A stretch of DNA of 45,596 bases from an uncultured Collinsella sp. (GCA_900550195.1 URRB01000020.1:1-45596); one strand, 5' to 3'. Counted from the stretch's first letter, positions 32,556 through 41,669 are shown. Notes: generated by a model not told the origin, from the sequence alone. Translations and numbers: made by a program.

Positions 32556-33315
32556 TCGCACCCTTCTTATCGCTGGTAACTGGAAGATGAACAACGACGT
32601 CGCCGAGGCCGCCAAGCTCGCCGACGAGCTGGCTCAGGCTCTGCCCGAGGTTCCGGCCGGCGTCGAGGTGCTCGTCTGCCCTCCGACCATCGACATCACC
32701 ACGGTTCATGACCGTATTCAGGCTGCCCCCATTGCCCTCGGTGCACAGAACGTGTACTGGGAGGCCAAGGGTGCCTTCACCGGTGAGTCCTCTTGCGACA
32801 TGCTCAAGTCCGCTGGCTGCACCTACTGCATCATCGGTCACTCCGAGCGTCGCGACTACTTCCACGAGACCGACGAGGACCAGAACAAGAAGGCTAAGGC
32901 TCTCGTTGCCGCCGGCCTTGTCCCCGTCTTCTGCTGCGGCGAGTCCCTCGAGGTCCGCGAGGCTGGCACCTATGTCGAGCACGTCGTGAACCAGGTCAAG
33001 GCTGGCCTTGCTGGTCTTGAGATCACCTGCCCCAAGCAGGTCGTCGTCGCCTACGAGCCCATCTGGGCCATCGGCACCGGCAAGACCGCTACCGCCGAGG
33101 ACGCTCAGGAGGTCTGCGGTGCTATCCGTGAGACCCTCAAGGAGATGTTCGGCGAGGAGCTCGCTAACGGCATCCGCGTGCTGTATGGCGGTTCCGCCAA
33201 GCCCGGCAACATCGCCGAGCTCGTCGCCAAGCCCGACGTTGACGGCGCCCTCGTGGGCGGCGCTTCGCTCAAGGCTGCCGACTTCGCCTCTATGGTCGTC
33301 AAGGCAGGCGAGTAG
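32548..33315 (+). CDS. tpiA: triosephosphate isomerase
   Basis: Interconverts dihydroxyacetone phosphate and glyceraldehyde-3-P. The 255-residue barrel shows Lys13 (GNWKMN), His98 (IGHSERR), catalytic Glu170 (AYEPIWAIGTG) and the phosphate loops YGGSAKPGN and DGALVGGASL. The ATG overlaps the last codons of pgk (8 bases), with GGAGG at 32534-32538 inside pgk as binding site. gpmI follows after 5 bases, so pgk-tpi-gpmI form one translationally tight unit. Confidence 0.98.
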   Translation: MPNRTLLIAGNWKMNNDVAEAAKLADELAQALPEVPAGVEVLVCPPTIDITTVHDRIQAAPIALGAQNVYWEAKGAFTGESSCDMLKSAGCTYCIIGHSERRDYFHETDEDQNKKAKALVAAGLVPVFCCGESLEVREAGTYVEHVVNQVKAGLAGLEITCPKQVVVAYEPIWAIGTGKTATAEDAQEVCGAIRETLKEMFGEELANGIRVLYGGSAKPGNIAELVAKPDVDGALVGGASLKAADFASMVVKAGE

Positions 33316-33320
33316 GACAT

Positions 33321-34874
33321 ATGGCACAACGTCATCTTCCTGCACTCCTGATTATCATGGATGGCTGCGGCCTTGCTCCGGCCGATGGCGAGAACGCCGT
33401 CGCCGCTGCCAAGACGCCCTTCCTTGATGGCCTGTACGAGAAGTACCCCCACACCACGCTCGGTGCTTCGGGCGAGGACGTGGGCCTTCCCGACGGCCAG
33501 ATGGGTAACTCCGAGGTGGGTCACCTCAACATCGGTGCCGGCCGCATCGTGTTCCAGGAGCTTTCGCGCATCAACAATGCCATCAAGGACGGTTCCATCG
33601 CCAAGAACGAGGTTTTCGTCAAGGCTATGGACGATGTCAAGGCTGACGGTAAGACTCTCCACCTCATGGGCCTTATGAGCCCTGGCGGTGTTCATTCTCA
33701 CATGAACCACGTCGAGGCTCTGGTCAAGATGGCTGCCGAGCACGGTGTCAAGACCGTTCGCGTCCACGCCTTCATGGATGGTCGCGACGTTGACCCGCAG
33801 TCCGGTGCCGGTTACATGAGTGAGTTCTGCGCTTTCCTGGCTAAGATCTCCGAGGAGACCGGTTGCGACGCTCGCGTTGCCACCGTCTCGGGCCGTTATT
33901 GGGCCATGGACCGCGATAATCGTTGGGAGCGCATCCAGCGCGCCTACGACGTCATGGTCAACGCGTCCGATGCTGATACCGACCCCGTTGCCGGTATCAA
34001 GGCCTACTACGAGAAGGACCCGCGCGGCGACGAGTTCGTCGAGCCCTTCGCTGCCCACAACGAGGGCATTCACGAGGGCGACGCGGCCATCTTCTTCAAC
34101 TTCCGTCCCGACCGTGCTCGTCAGATGACCCGCGTGTTCACGGACAAGGAGTTCGACGGCTTTGAGCGCGAGCAGATCAAGCTTTCGCACTTTGTGACGA
34201 TGACCGAGTATGATCCGACGTTTGACGTCGAGGTCGCCTTCCCCAAGACGTTCCCCGAGAACGTCCTGGCCGACGTTATCGCCGCTAATGGCCTGAAGCA
34301 GCTGCACACTGCCGAGACCGAGAAGTACGCCCACGTGACGTTCTTCCTCAACGGTGGCATCGAGGAGCCCAAGGAGGGCGAGGAGCGCGTGCTCGTCGCT
34401 TCCCCCAAGGTTGCTACCTACGATCTGCAGCCCGAGATGAGCGCTCCCGAGGTTACCGAGAAGCTCGTCGCCGCCATCAACGAGGATCGCGCTGATTTCT
34501 ACATCGTGAACTTCGCGAACTGCGACATGGTTGGTCACACCGGTGTCTTCGACGCTGCCGTTAAGGCCGTTGAGGCTGTTGACGATGCCCTGTCCAAGGT
34601 TGTCCCGGCGATTCTCGCCAAGGGCGGCTTTGCACTGATTACCGCCGACCACGGCAACGCCGATCACATGTTTGACGTTGCTTCCGACGGCTCCAAGCAT
34701 CCGTTTACGGCTCACACCACCAACCGCGTGCCGTTCATCATCGTTGATGAGAAGGCCAAGCTCACCGGTATCGAGGACGGCCGTCTTTCCGATATCGCTC
34801 CGACCATGCTCACCATGGCTGGTATTGAGCCTTCCGCCGAGATGACGGGCCGCGTGCTCGCTACCGAGGCCTAA
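33321..34874 (+). CDS. gpmI: 2,3-bisphosphoglycerate-independent phosphoglycerate mutase
   Basis: Converts 3- to 2-phosphoglycerate through a phosphoserine enzyme with two metal ions. The 517-residue protein belongs to the alkaline-phosphatase superfamily: Asp14 in IIMDGCG, catalytic Ser64 in GQMGNSEVGHLNIG, the DGRDVDP loop, RYWAMDRDNRWER and the metal site TADHGNADHM near the C-terminus. Length is normal. Its placement between tpi and secG is a local addition; in Mycobacterium secG follows tpi more closely. It ends the operon before a strong terminator. Confidence 0.97.
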   Translation: MAQRHLPALLIIMDGCGLAPADGENAVAAAKTPFLDGLYEKYPHTTLGASGEDVGLPDGQMGNSEVGHLNIGAGRIVFQELSRINNAIKDGSIAKNEVFVKAMDDVKADGKTLHLMGLMSPGGVHSHMNHVEALVKMAAEHGVKTVRVHAFMDGRDVDPQSGAGYMSEFCAFLAKISEETGCDARVATVSGRYWAMDRDNRWERIQRAYDVMVNASDADTDPVAGIKAYYEKDPRGDEFVEPFAAHNEGIHEGDAAIFFNFRPDRARQMTRVFTDKEFDGFEREQIKLSHFVTMTEYDPTFDVEVAFPKTFPENVLADVIAANGLKQLHTAETEKYAHVTFFLNGGIEEPKEGEERVLVASPKVATYDLQPEMSAPEVTEKLVAAINEDRADFYIVNFANCDMVGHTGVFDAAVKAVEAVDDALSKVVPAILAKGGFALITADHGNADHMFDVASDGSKHPFTAHTTNRVPFIIVDEKAKLTGIEDGRLSDIAPTMLTMAGIEPSAEMTGRVLATEA

Positions 34875-34935
34875 TAGAAAACAAATACCGTTTTCTAGCA
34901 AGGGGGTTGTCCACAACCGGACAACCCCCTTTTTG
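34875..34935 (+). terminator. strong terminator of the glycolytic operon
   Basis: A perfect 12-bp stem AGGGGGTTGTCC (34901-34912) / GGACAACCCCCT (34919-34930) with a 6-base loop is followed by a T-run. A smaller perfect hairpin TAGAAAAC/GTTTTCTA (34875-34897) begins at the last bases of the gpmI stop region. Confidence 0.95.
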
Positions 34936-35038
34936 GTATTTCTGCCATTTCCACCCCGTCCTTGAGTGGCAGGTAGGGGAGAGCGGGGGATTGTGGTACA
35001 GTACTGGAGTTTGAACTGTTCTATTAAGGAGCTTATCT

Positions 35039-35293
35039 ATGGGTCCGTTCCAGATTCTTCTGTTTGTCGTTTGGGCTGTTTCTGCCGTGGCGCTGACGAT
35101 TCTCGTCCTGATGCATTCCGGTAAGGGTACCGGCGTTTCGGATATGATTGCCAGCTCGCTGTATAACTCCAGCTCTGCCACGGGCGTTATGGAGCAGAAC
35201 CTTGACCGCCTGACCGTCATCATGGCTGTCGTGTTTGCCGTGTGCGTCGTGCTGTGCATGTTCTTCTTCCCGCAGGGCATCGTGGGCTACTAA
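35039..35293 (+). CDS. secG: protein translocase subunit SecG
   Basis: Small auxiliary subunit of the SecYEG channel in the cytoplasmic membrane. The 84-residue protein has two hydrophobic helices (about 6-24 and 60-79) joined by a polar loop HSGKGTGVSDMIASS, which matches the SecG pattern of a Gly-rich segment after helix one. ATG at 35039 follows AAGGAG (35026-35031) by 7 bases. It stands alone between two terminators, so it must have its own promoter in 34936-35025, where I see no clear -35/-10 pair. Confidence 0.9.
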   Translation: MGPFQILLFVVWAVSAVALTILVLMHSGKGTGVSDMIASSLYNSSSATGVMEQNLDRLTVIMAVVFAVCVVLCMFFFPQGIVGY

Positions 35294-35319
35294 TCACGAA
35301 CCGCATAAATACTTGAAAA

Positions 35320-35350
35320 GGGTCCCGCAAGTGCGGGACCCATTTTGTTT
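35320..35350 (+). terminator. terminator after secG
   Basis: A perfect 9-bp stem GGGTCCCGC (35320-35328) / GCGGGACCC (35333-35341) with an AAGT loop, followed by ATTTTGTTT. Confidence 0.9.
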
Positions 35351-35506
35351 ACATATTTGTAACAGAGTCAAAATATCCTCATATACTTCGCCCAACTAAA
35401 GAAAATCTCGACCGTTAACCGGAATTAGCCCCAAATCGTGCATAAAATGCGCTACTGTATTGCAATACGTTGGTCCGCTTTGTATAACCAGCCAAAACGG
35501 CGGACC
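35349..35506 (+). promoter_or_regulatory. promoter and palindromic operators of the second peptide importer
   Basis: TTGCAA (35460-35465) and TATAAC (35483-35488) are separated by exactly 17 bases, the best promoter pair in the window. The -35 box lies inside a perfect 12-bp palindrome GTATTGCAATAC (35457-35468), and a 7-bp inverted repeat GGTCCGC (35472-35478) / GCGGACC (35500-35506) brackets the -10 box. Further up, TTACA-TATT-TGTAA (35349-35362) is another dyad. The layout suggests a repressor site on the promoter; no regulator gene is adjacent. The leader to the first gene is about 90 bases. Confidence 0.65.
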
Positions 35507-35584
35507 GCGTTTGAATGGTTCGATTGGGCTGTCTTGACGTTGCCCGACCGAACTTACTTTGTCCTATCTCATAAGGAGGATGGC

Positions 35585-37261
35585 ATGGCTGATTCTATGT
35601 TCCACCAGCCCGTTATGGGTCGTCGCGCCTTTGTTGGCGGCACCCTCGCTGCGAGCTCCATGGCTTTTCTTGCCGCATGCGGCAAGAAGGGCGGCGACGC
35701 TTCCGGTTCTGAGTCCGGTTCGAAGCTGAACTTCTACATCAACAACCCGGTCTGCATCGACCCCTACAATGTCCAGGAGGACCAGGGCACTCAGGTCGAG
35801 TACCAGCTTTTTGACGCTCTGACCACTTATGACGCCGAGAAGGGCAAGATTGTCCCGCTGGCTTGCGAGTCCTTCGAGGCCAACGACGACGCCACCGAGT
35901 TCACCTTCAAGATCAAGAAGGCCAAGTTCCACAACGGTGACGACGTTACCTCCAAGTCCTTCAAGCTCGGTTGGGAGCGTCTGGTCAACACCAAGTCGGC
36001 CATCGCTACCGAGTACGGCCCTTCCGAGGTCTCCTATCACCTTTCCATGGTCGAGGGCTATGACGACCTGCTCGCCGGTAACGCTACCGAGCTCAGCGGT
36101 GTTACTTGCCCCGACGATGAGACCCTCGTCGTCAAGCTGTCTTCCGCTTACGCCGACTTCCCCTTCGTCGCCTCTCACCCGGCTCTGTCCCCGGTTCCCG
36201 AGTGCGCCGAGTCCGATGCCAAGAGCTTCTATCTTGCACCGGTCGGTAACGGCCCGTTCATGATGGACGGCAAGTGGGAGGATGGTCAGGAGATCAACCT
36301 CAAGAAGTTCGACGATTACTATGGCGACAAGGCCAAGATCGATGGCATCCACTTCCAGGTCATCAAGGACATGGAGACCGCCTACAAGGAGTTCCAGGCC
36401 GGTAACCTCGATGTCTGCGATGTTCCCGTTGCTCAGATCGATGCCGCCAAGAAGGATCGCGGCGTGTCCAAGGACGGCTACACCATGGGCGATGGCGAGC
36501 GCATGCTGCTCGGCACCGAGCCTTCCACCTACTACCTGACCTGCAACAACACGGCCGAGCCGTTCAACAACGCCGACCTGCGCAGGGGCATCTCCCTGGC
36601 CATCAACCGCGAGGCCATCTGCAAGACCATCTTCAAGGGTACCCGTACCCCCGCCGACGGCATTGTTCCTCCGGGCATCGATGGCTACAAGGAGGGCGCA
36701 TGGGAGTTCTGCGCCTACGACGTCGACAAGGCTAACGAGTACCTCGACAAGGTTGCTCCCGCTGACGCTAACGGCGATCGTGGCATTAACGTGACTCTGT
36801 CCTACAACCAGGACGGTGGCCACAAGGAGATCATGGAGTCCATCATTGGCGATCTCGCCAAGGTTGGCGTTACCGCAACTTCCGATACCCCTGAGTGGTC
36901 TGCCCTGCTCGAGCAGTATCAGAACTTTAACTATCAGTTCGGTCGTCTGGGCTGGATTGCCGACTACCCGATCATGGATAACTTCCTGTATCCGCTGTTC
37001 CACTCCGACTCCCTCGGTGGCGACAACCGCTCTGGTTACAACAACCCCGAGTTCGACGCCAAGGTCGACGAGGCTCGTACCACGGTTGACGACGAAGAGC
37101 GCGTCGCTAAGATGCAGGAGGCTGACGCTATGGTCGCTGCCGACTGCCCGGTCATCCCGGTGATGTTCTACACGCACACCATCGTCGGCTCCGATCGCAT
37201 CAAGCACCTCTATGTCGATCCGCAGAAGCACGCCGAGCTGGGTACCGCTGAGCTCGCCTAA
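35585..37261 (+). CDS. oppA: oligopeptide ABC transporter substrate-binding lipoprotein
   Basis: Extracellular peptide-binding lipoprotein (SBP family 5). The 558-residue protein begins with a twin-arginine signal (GRRAFVG, Arg13-Arg14) and lipobox LAAC, with Cys32 as lipid anchor; a Gly/Ser linker precedes the mature fold. Family marks include FHNGDDVTSKSFKLGWERL, GNGPFMM, NADLRRGISLAINREAI and GWIADYPIMDNF, closer to OppA of Gram-positives than the cluster-1 paralogue at 17619. Start chosen from AAGGAGG (35573-35579), 5 bases from the ATG; the ORF runs further upstream across the promoter and is not used there. Followed by a stem-loop and then oppBCDF, the usual order. Confidence 0.93.
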   Translation: MADSMFHQPVMGRRAFVGGTLAASSMAFLAACGKKGGDASGSESGSKLNFYINNPVCIDPYNVQEDQGTQVEYQLFDALTTYDAEKGKIVPLACESFEANDDATEFTFKIKKAKFHNGDDVTSKSFKLGWERLVNTKSAIATEYGPSEVSYHLSMVEGYDDLLAGNATELSGVTCPDDETLVVKLSSAYADFPFVASHPALSPVPECAESDAKSFYLAPVGNGPFMMDGKWEDGQEINLKKFDDYYGDKAKIDGIHFQVIKDMETAYKEFQAGNLDVCDVPVAQIDAAKKDRGVSKDGYTMGDGERMLLGTEPSTYYLTCNNTAEPFNNADLRRGISLAINREAICKTIFKGTRTPADGIVPPGIDGYKEGAWEFCAYDVDKANEYLDKVAPADANGDRGINVTLSYNQDGGHKEIMESIIGDLAKVGVTATSDTPEWSALLEQYQNFNYQFGRLGWIADYPIMDNFLYPLFHSDSLGGDNRSGYNNPEFDAKVDEARTTVDDEERVAKMQEADAMVAADCPVIPVMFYTHTIVGSDRIKHLYVDPQKHAELGTAELA

Positions 37262-37358
37262 GAGTTTGCAGCTTCCGTGAGGGTCAAGTATTTACGTAGA
37301 CCTCATGGGAAACATACAGTTCTCCCTAACCTGGGGTAAACTGGCTGATGGTAATTTT

Positions 37359-37390
37359 GGGATGCCGGTCTGGCGATCGGCATCCCATTT
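37359..37390 (+). terminator. attenuating stem-loop between oppA and oppB
   Basis: GGGATGCCG (37359-37367) pairs perfectly with CGGCATCCC (37378-37386), 10-base loop, followed by ATTTAGGTT. It probably lets only part of the transcripts continue into oppB, giving excess binding protein. Confidence 0.75.
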
Positions 37391-37417
37391 AGGTTAATCC
37401 CTAGATAGGGGAGTGGT

Positions 37418-38455
37418 ATGGGTAAGTACATCGTTAAACGTGTGCTTCAGTTCATCCCGGTGTTTTTGGGCGTTACGCTGATTCTGTTCGCCCTCCAGAA
37501 TATCGTGCCGGGAGATCCGATCAAGCTGATCGGTGGAGACAAGGCTCTGTCCCCCGAGGTGGAGCTTCAGCTTCGCGTCCGCTATCACCTGGTCCAGTCG
37601 GACGAGGACGGCAACGCGATCCTTGACGAGAACGGCGACCCCGTTCAAACGTCGCTCGTGGACCGTTACTTGTATTACATGAACGGCCTGCTTCATGGCG
37701 ATCTGGGCAATTCGTATCAGCGCAAGCTGCCGGTTACGGAAATCTTTGCCCAGAAGTATCCGTATACGGTCAAACTTGCCGCGTGCGCCATCGTGCTCGA
37801 GGCAATCATGGGTATCGGTGCGGGTATCATTTCGGCGGTAAAGCGTTATTCCTTCTGGGATATTTTGGTAACGCTCACCACGTCGATCCTCGTTGCCGTC
37901 CCGGCCTTCTGGCTCGGTATGTTGCTGCAGCTGTTCTTTGGCGTCATTCTCAAGGACGCCACGGGCGGTGCATTCTCCATGCCGATCTCGGGTGCTGGCG
38001 GTTCCAGCTCTCAGTATCAGGATTGGATGCACTATGTGCTCCCGACCATTACGCTGGCTTCGGTTTCGACCGCTTACGCCGCCCGCATTATGCGCTCGCA
38101 GCTGCTTGACGTCATGAACCAGGATTACATCCGCACGGCAAAGGCCAAGGGTCTCTCCAATCGCGCGATCATCATCAAGCATGCGCTTAAGAATGCACTC
38201 ATCCCCGTCGTTACCTATATCGGTGTCGACTTTGGCGGCATGCTTTCTGGTGCCATCCTGACCGAGACGGTCTTTAACTGGCCCGGTATCGGCTATGAGG
38301 TCTATCGCGCCATTAGCATGCGCGACTGGCCCATCGTTATGGGCGGCGTTACGCTCATCGTCGTCGTCGTCATGGTGATCAACCTGCTCGTCGACATTAG
38401 CTATGCATTCCTCGACCCGCGCATCCGCCTTGGCGGTCCGTCGGATAAGGCCTAA
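37418..38455 (+). CDS. oppB: oligopeptide ABC permease OppB
   Basis: Membrane subunit of the peptide importer. The 345-residue protein begins YIVKRVLQFIPVFLGVTLIL, has the NIVPGDP turn after helix one, a long charged external loop (about 45-85) with DEDGNAILDENGDPV, about six helices, the coupling loop DYIRTAKAKGLSNRAI and the FNWPGIGYEVYRAI segment. ATG at 37418 follows GGGGAG by 4 bases. oppC begins 15 bases after its stop. Confidence 0.94.
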   Translation: MGKYIVKRVLQFIPVFLGVTLILFALQNIVPGDPIKLIGGDKALSPEVELQLRVRYHLVQSDEDGNAILDENGDPVQTSLVDRYLYYMNGLLHGDLGNSYQRKLPVTEIFAQKYPYTVKLAACAIVLEAIMGIGAGIISAVKRYSFWDILVTLTTSILVAVPAFWLGMLLQLFFGVILKDATGGAFSMPISGAGGSSSQYQDWMHYVLPTITLASVSTAYAARIMRSQLLDVMNQDYIRTAKAKGLSNRAIIIKHALKNALIPVVTYIGVDFGGMLSGAILTETVFNWPGIGYEVYRAISMRDWPIVMGGVTLIVVVVMVINLLVDISYAFLDPRIRLGGPSDKA

Positions 38456-38469
38456 GGGAGGTACGTCTC

Positions 38470-39405
38470 ATGCAGGAAACTGATTCTCAGTCTCAGGAGC
38501 AGGCTACCGCCACCAAGGCCGCATCTGCTCCCGCCAAGTCCCGCACGCTGTGGGGCGACGCTTTTAAGCGTCTTCGTAAGAACAAGCTCGCCGTTATCGG
38601 TGTCTGCTGGATCATTATCGTCGTTTTGGTTGCCCTGACCGCAGATCTGTGGGCAAAGCCCTGGCTCGGTTCGCCGACGGCGTCCGATTCGACCACCATG
38701 GCCGAGACGTCGCTGCTGGCTCCGTGTGCCGAGCATCCGTTTGGCACCGACGCCCTTGGTCGTGACATTCTCGTCCGCGTTATCTACGGTGCACGTGTTT
38801 CGCTTTCCGTCGGTATTATGGCCACTGCGATCTCCACGGTGATTGGTCTGATCATGGGTGCTCTGGCCGGTTTCTACGGCGGCATCTGGGATACGATCAT
38901 CATGCGCTGTGCGGATATCTTCCTGGCGTTCCCGTACGTGCTGTTCGTTGTCGCCATGATCGCCGTTATCGGCCGTGGTCTTCAGAACGTCTTTATCGCC
39001 ATCGGTATTCTCGGCTGGCCTTCGATTGCGCGCGTCTTCCGCTCTGCAATCTTGACGGTCAAGGAAAACGACTATGTTGACGCTGCACGCGCGATGGGTG
39101 CATCCGATGCTCGTATCGTCGTACGTCACATCTTCCCGAACTCCGTCGCCTCCATCGTGGTCTACGCGACCATGAACATTGGTGGCGCCATTCTGACCGA
39201 GTCCGCTCTGTCCTTCCTCGGCATGGGCGTTATTCCGCCTACGCCTTCGTGGGGCTCCATGATTCAGGACGGTCAGCAGTATCTTCTGACTGCTCCCTGG
39301 ATGATGATCATGCCCGGTCTGGCAATTCTCTCGACGGTGCTCGCTTTCACCCTGCTGGGTGACGGTCTGCGCGACGCCCTCGACGTCAAGATGAAGGACG
39401 CATAA
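38470..39405 (+). CDS. oppC: oligopeptide ABC permease OppC
   Basis: Second membrane subunit. The 311-residue protein has a hydrophilic N-terminal tail of about 35 residues, the first helix LAVIGVCWIIIVVLVAL, the OppC signature HPFGTDALGRDILVRVIYGAR, coupling loop DYVDAARAMGASDARI and SALSFLGMGVIPPTPSWG near the end. AAGGGAGG (38455-38461) lies 8 bases before the ATG. Unlike the first importer this permease is not fused to an ATPase. oppD starts 3 bases after its stop. Confidence 0.94.
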   Translation: MQETDSQSQEQATATKAASAPAKSRTLWGDAFKRLRKNKLAVIGVCWIIIVVLVALTADLWAKPWLGSPTASDSTTMAETSLLAPCAEHPFGTDALGRDILVRVIYGARVSLSVGIMATAISTVIGLIMGALAGFYGGIWDTIIMRCADIFLAFPYVLFVVAMIAVIGRGLQNVFIAIGILGWPSIARVFRSAILTVKENDYVDAARAMGASDARIVVRHIFPNSVASIVVYATMNIGGAILTESALSFLGMGVIPPTPSWGSMIQDGQQYLLTAPWMMIMPGLAILSTVLAFTLLGDGLRDALDVKMKDA

Positions 39406-39407
39406 GG

Positions 39408-40499
39408 ATGAAAAAGAACAAGAACTATGTGGACCTGAAGGACCAGCCGGTTCCCGAGGGCCAGCATCTGCTCGAGGTCGATGACCTTAAGATGTATTTC
39501 CACACCGAGGATGGCGTCGTTCGCGCTGTCGACGGTGTCTCCTACACGCTCGATCGCGGCGAGACCCTGGGCGTCGTCGGTGAGTCCGGCTCCGGTAAGT
39601 CCGTGACCGCCATGACCATCATGGGCCTTATCTCGATGCCTCCGGGAAAGATCGAGGGCGGCGACGTTCGCTATCGAGGCCGTTCTATCCTCGAGATGAC
39701 CGAGGAAGAAATGCAGCACATTCGCGGTAACGATATCGCGATGATCTTCCAGGATCCTATGACCTCCCTGAACCCGGTCTATAAGATCGGCAAGCAGGTG
39801 GGCGAGGGCCTTCGTCTGCACCGTGGCTACTCCAAGCAGGAGGCGCTCAAGCGCGCTACCGAGCTTTTGGACCTCGTGGGTATCCCCGAGCCCGAGAAGC
39901 GCGTTAATGAGTATCCGCACCAGTTCTCCGGCGGTATGCGTCAGCGTGTCATGATCGCTATGGCTCTTGCCTGCGACCCCGATATCCTGATTGCCGACGA
40001 GCCCACGACGGCTCTGGACGTTACCATTCAGGCTCAGATTATCGAGCTCATGCAGGAGATGCAGGAGAAGAACGGCAACGCCATCATCATGATTACCCAT
40101 GACCTGGGTGTTGTCGCCGATATGGCCGACAAGATCATGGTTATGTACGCCGGCCGTCCCGTCGAGTTCGGTACTGCTGAGGAGATCTTCTACGAGAGCC
40201 GCCATCCCTACACCTGGGGTCTTATTCGTTCCATCCCAGAGCAGGCCATCGAGGAGAAGAAGCCGCTTACGCCGATTCACGGCAACCCGCCTTCGCTCAT
40301 GAACCTGCCCGAGGGCTGCGTCTTCTCTCCTCGCTGCCCTTATGCGACGGACAAGTGCCGCAAGCAGCGCCCCGAGCGCGTTGTCACCGAGTCTGGTCAC
40401 TACTCTGCGTGCCACTACTCCGGTGACCCCGAGTTCCTCAAGAACGCTCCTGAGACGTCCCGTACGCGCAAGGATTTCAAGAAGGGAGGCGAGGCGTAA
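39408..40499 (+). CDS. oppD: oligopeptide ABC ATPase OppD
   Basis: ATPase of the peptide importer. The 363-residue protein has Walker A GESGSGKS (about 58-65), Q-loop MIFQDPMTSLNP, signature FSGGMRQRVMIA, Walker B ILIADEPTTALDVT and switch MITHDLGVV. The C-terminal extension carries four cysteines (EGCVFSPRCPYATDKC and SACHYS), the motif that binds a [4Fe-4S] cluster in characterised DppD proteins. Ends flush against oppF (TAAATG). Confidence 0.95.
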   Translation: MKKNKNYVDLKDQPVPEGQHLLEVDDLKMYFHTEDGVVRAVDGVSYTLDRGETLGVVGESGSGKSVTAMTIMGLISMPPGKIEGGDVRYRGRSILEMTEEEMQHIRGNDIAMIFQDPMTSLNPVYKIGKQVGEGLRLHRGYSKQEALKRATELLDLVGIPEPEKRVNEYPHQFSGGMRQRVMIAMALACDPDILIADEPTTALDVTIQAQIIELMQEMQEKNGNAIIMITHDLGVVADMADKIMVMYAGRPVEFGTAEEIFYESRHPYTWGLIRSIPEQAIEEKKPLTPIHGNPPSLMNLPEGCVFSPRCPYATDKCRKQRPERVVTESGHYSACHYSGDPEFLKNAPETSRTRKDFKKGGEA

Positions 40500-41528
40500 A
40501 TGGCAGACAATAACGAGCGTACTCCGCTGCTGAAGGTCGAGCACCTCTCTAAGGAGTTCCCCGCAGAGTCCGGCATGTTCGCCAAGCGTTTTTCCAAACG
40601 CGTCGTCTCTGCTGTGAACGACATTTCTTTTGAGATTTATCCTGGCGAGACCTTTGGTCTGGTTGGCGAGTCTGGTTGCGGTAAGTCCACCACGGGCCGC
40701 ACCATCATGCGTCTGACCAAGCCGACCGCCGGTAAGGTGTTTTTCCAGGGCAAAGATGTTGCCGAGATGAACAAGCATGAGATCAAGGACATGCGTCGCG
40801 AGATGCAGTTTATCTTCCAGGATCCTTATGCTTCGCTCAATCCTCGTATGACCATCGGCGAAATCGTCTCCGAGCCCATGACCATTCACGGTGTGGGCAC
40901 CAAGGAGGAGCGCATCGAGCGTGTCCGCGAGCTTCTCGACGTTGTCGGCCTGAACCCCGAGCACATTAACCGCTATCCTCATGAGTTCTCCGGCGGTCAG
41001 CGTCAGCGTGTCGGCATTGCCCGCGCGTTTGCGCTGAAGCCCAAGCTTATTATCTGCGACGAGCCGGTTTCCGCCCTGGATGTGTCCATTCAGGCCCAGG
41101 TTCTTAACCTGCTCAAGGAACTGCAGGACAAGTTCGGTACCGCGTATCTGTTTATCGCCCACGACCTGTCCGTCGTGCAGCACATCTCCGATCGCGTTGC
41201 CGTTATGTATCTGGGTAAGATGGTCGAGGTTTCGGACTGGAAGACGCTTTATAGCGAGCCTCACCATCCGTACACGCAGTCGCTACTGTCTGCCGTGCCG
41301 GTTCCCGATCCTGATATCCAGAAGACCCGTAAGCGCATCATCCTTGCCGGCGATCCGCCGTCACCGCTGGATCCGCCGACCGGCTGCCGTTTCCACACGC
41401 GCTGCCCGATCGCGCAGGGCATCTGCTCCGAGAAGCTTCCTGAGTTTAAGGAAGTCGCCCCGGGCCATTGCTGTGCCTGCCACTTCGCCGAGCCGTTCCC
41501 GATCAAGGAATCGCACATCGACCTGTAG
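40500..41528 (+). CDS. oppF: oligopeptide ABC ATPase OppF
   Basis: Partner ATPase. The 342-residue protein has Walker A GESGCGKST (about 57-65), Q-loop FIFQDPYASLNPR, signature FSGGQRQRVGIA, Walker B IICDEPVSALDVS and switch FIAHDLSVV; the C-terminal extension again holds a cysteine block (TGCRFHTRCPIAQGIC, CCACHFAEP). Starts directly on the oppD stop codon, so synthesis is coupled. Followed by a long gene-free region with palindromic elements. Confidence 0.95.
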   Translation: MADNNERTPLLKVEHLSKEFPAESGMFAKRFSKRVVSAVNDISFEIYPGETFGLVGESGCGKSTTGRTIMRLTKPTAGKVFFQGKDVAEMNKHEIKDMRREMQFIFQDPYASLNPRMTIGEIVSEPMTIHGVGTKEERIERVRELLDVVGLNPEHINRYPHEFSGGQRQRVGIARAFALKPKLIICDEPVSALDVSIQAQVLNLLKELQDKFGTAYLFIAHDLSVVQHISDRVAVMYLGKMVEVSDWKTLYSEPHHPYTQSLLSAVPVPDPDIQKTRKRIILAGDPPSPLDPPTGCRFHTRCPIAQGICSEKLPEFKEVAPGHCCACHFAEPFPIKESHIDL

Positions 41529-41544
41529 TCGGTTGTTCTCGTCC

Positions 41545-41669
41545 GGGCCCGCGCTGGACTTAGTTTTCAGAACGTCCTCGGACATGTCGGAAGCCCCGCT
41601 GCGCGCTACGCGCTGCGGGGCTTCCTCCGTCCTGCGGAGTGTTCTGAAAACTAACTCCAGGGCGGGCCC
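41545..41669. repeat. 125-nt palindromic element 1 after oppF
   Basis: Terminal arms of 29 nt (41545-41573 and 41641-41669) match at 27 positions; each begins and ends in GGGCCC outward and TTAGTTTTCAGAAC / GTTCTGAAAACTAA inward. A central perfect stem GAAGCCCCGC (41590-41599) / GCGGGGCTTC (41615-41624) encloses GCGCG-CTA-CGCGC. Small side hairpins lie on both flanks (GTCC..GGAC and TCCG..CGGA), giving a cruciform-like fold. No T-run, no clear target-site duplication. Confidence 0.85.
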
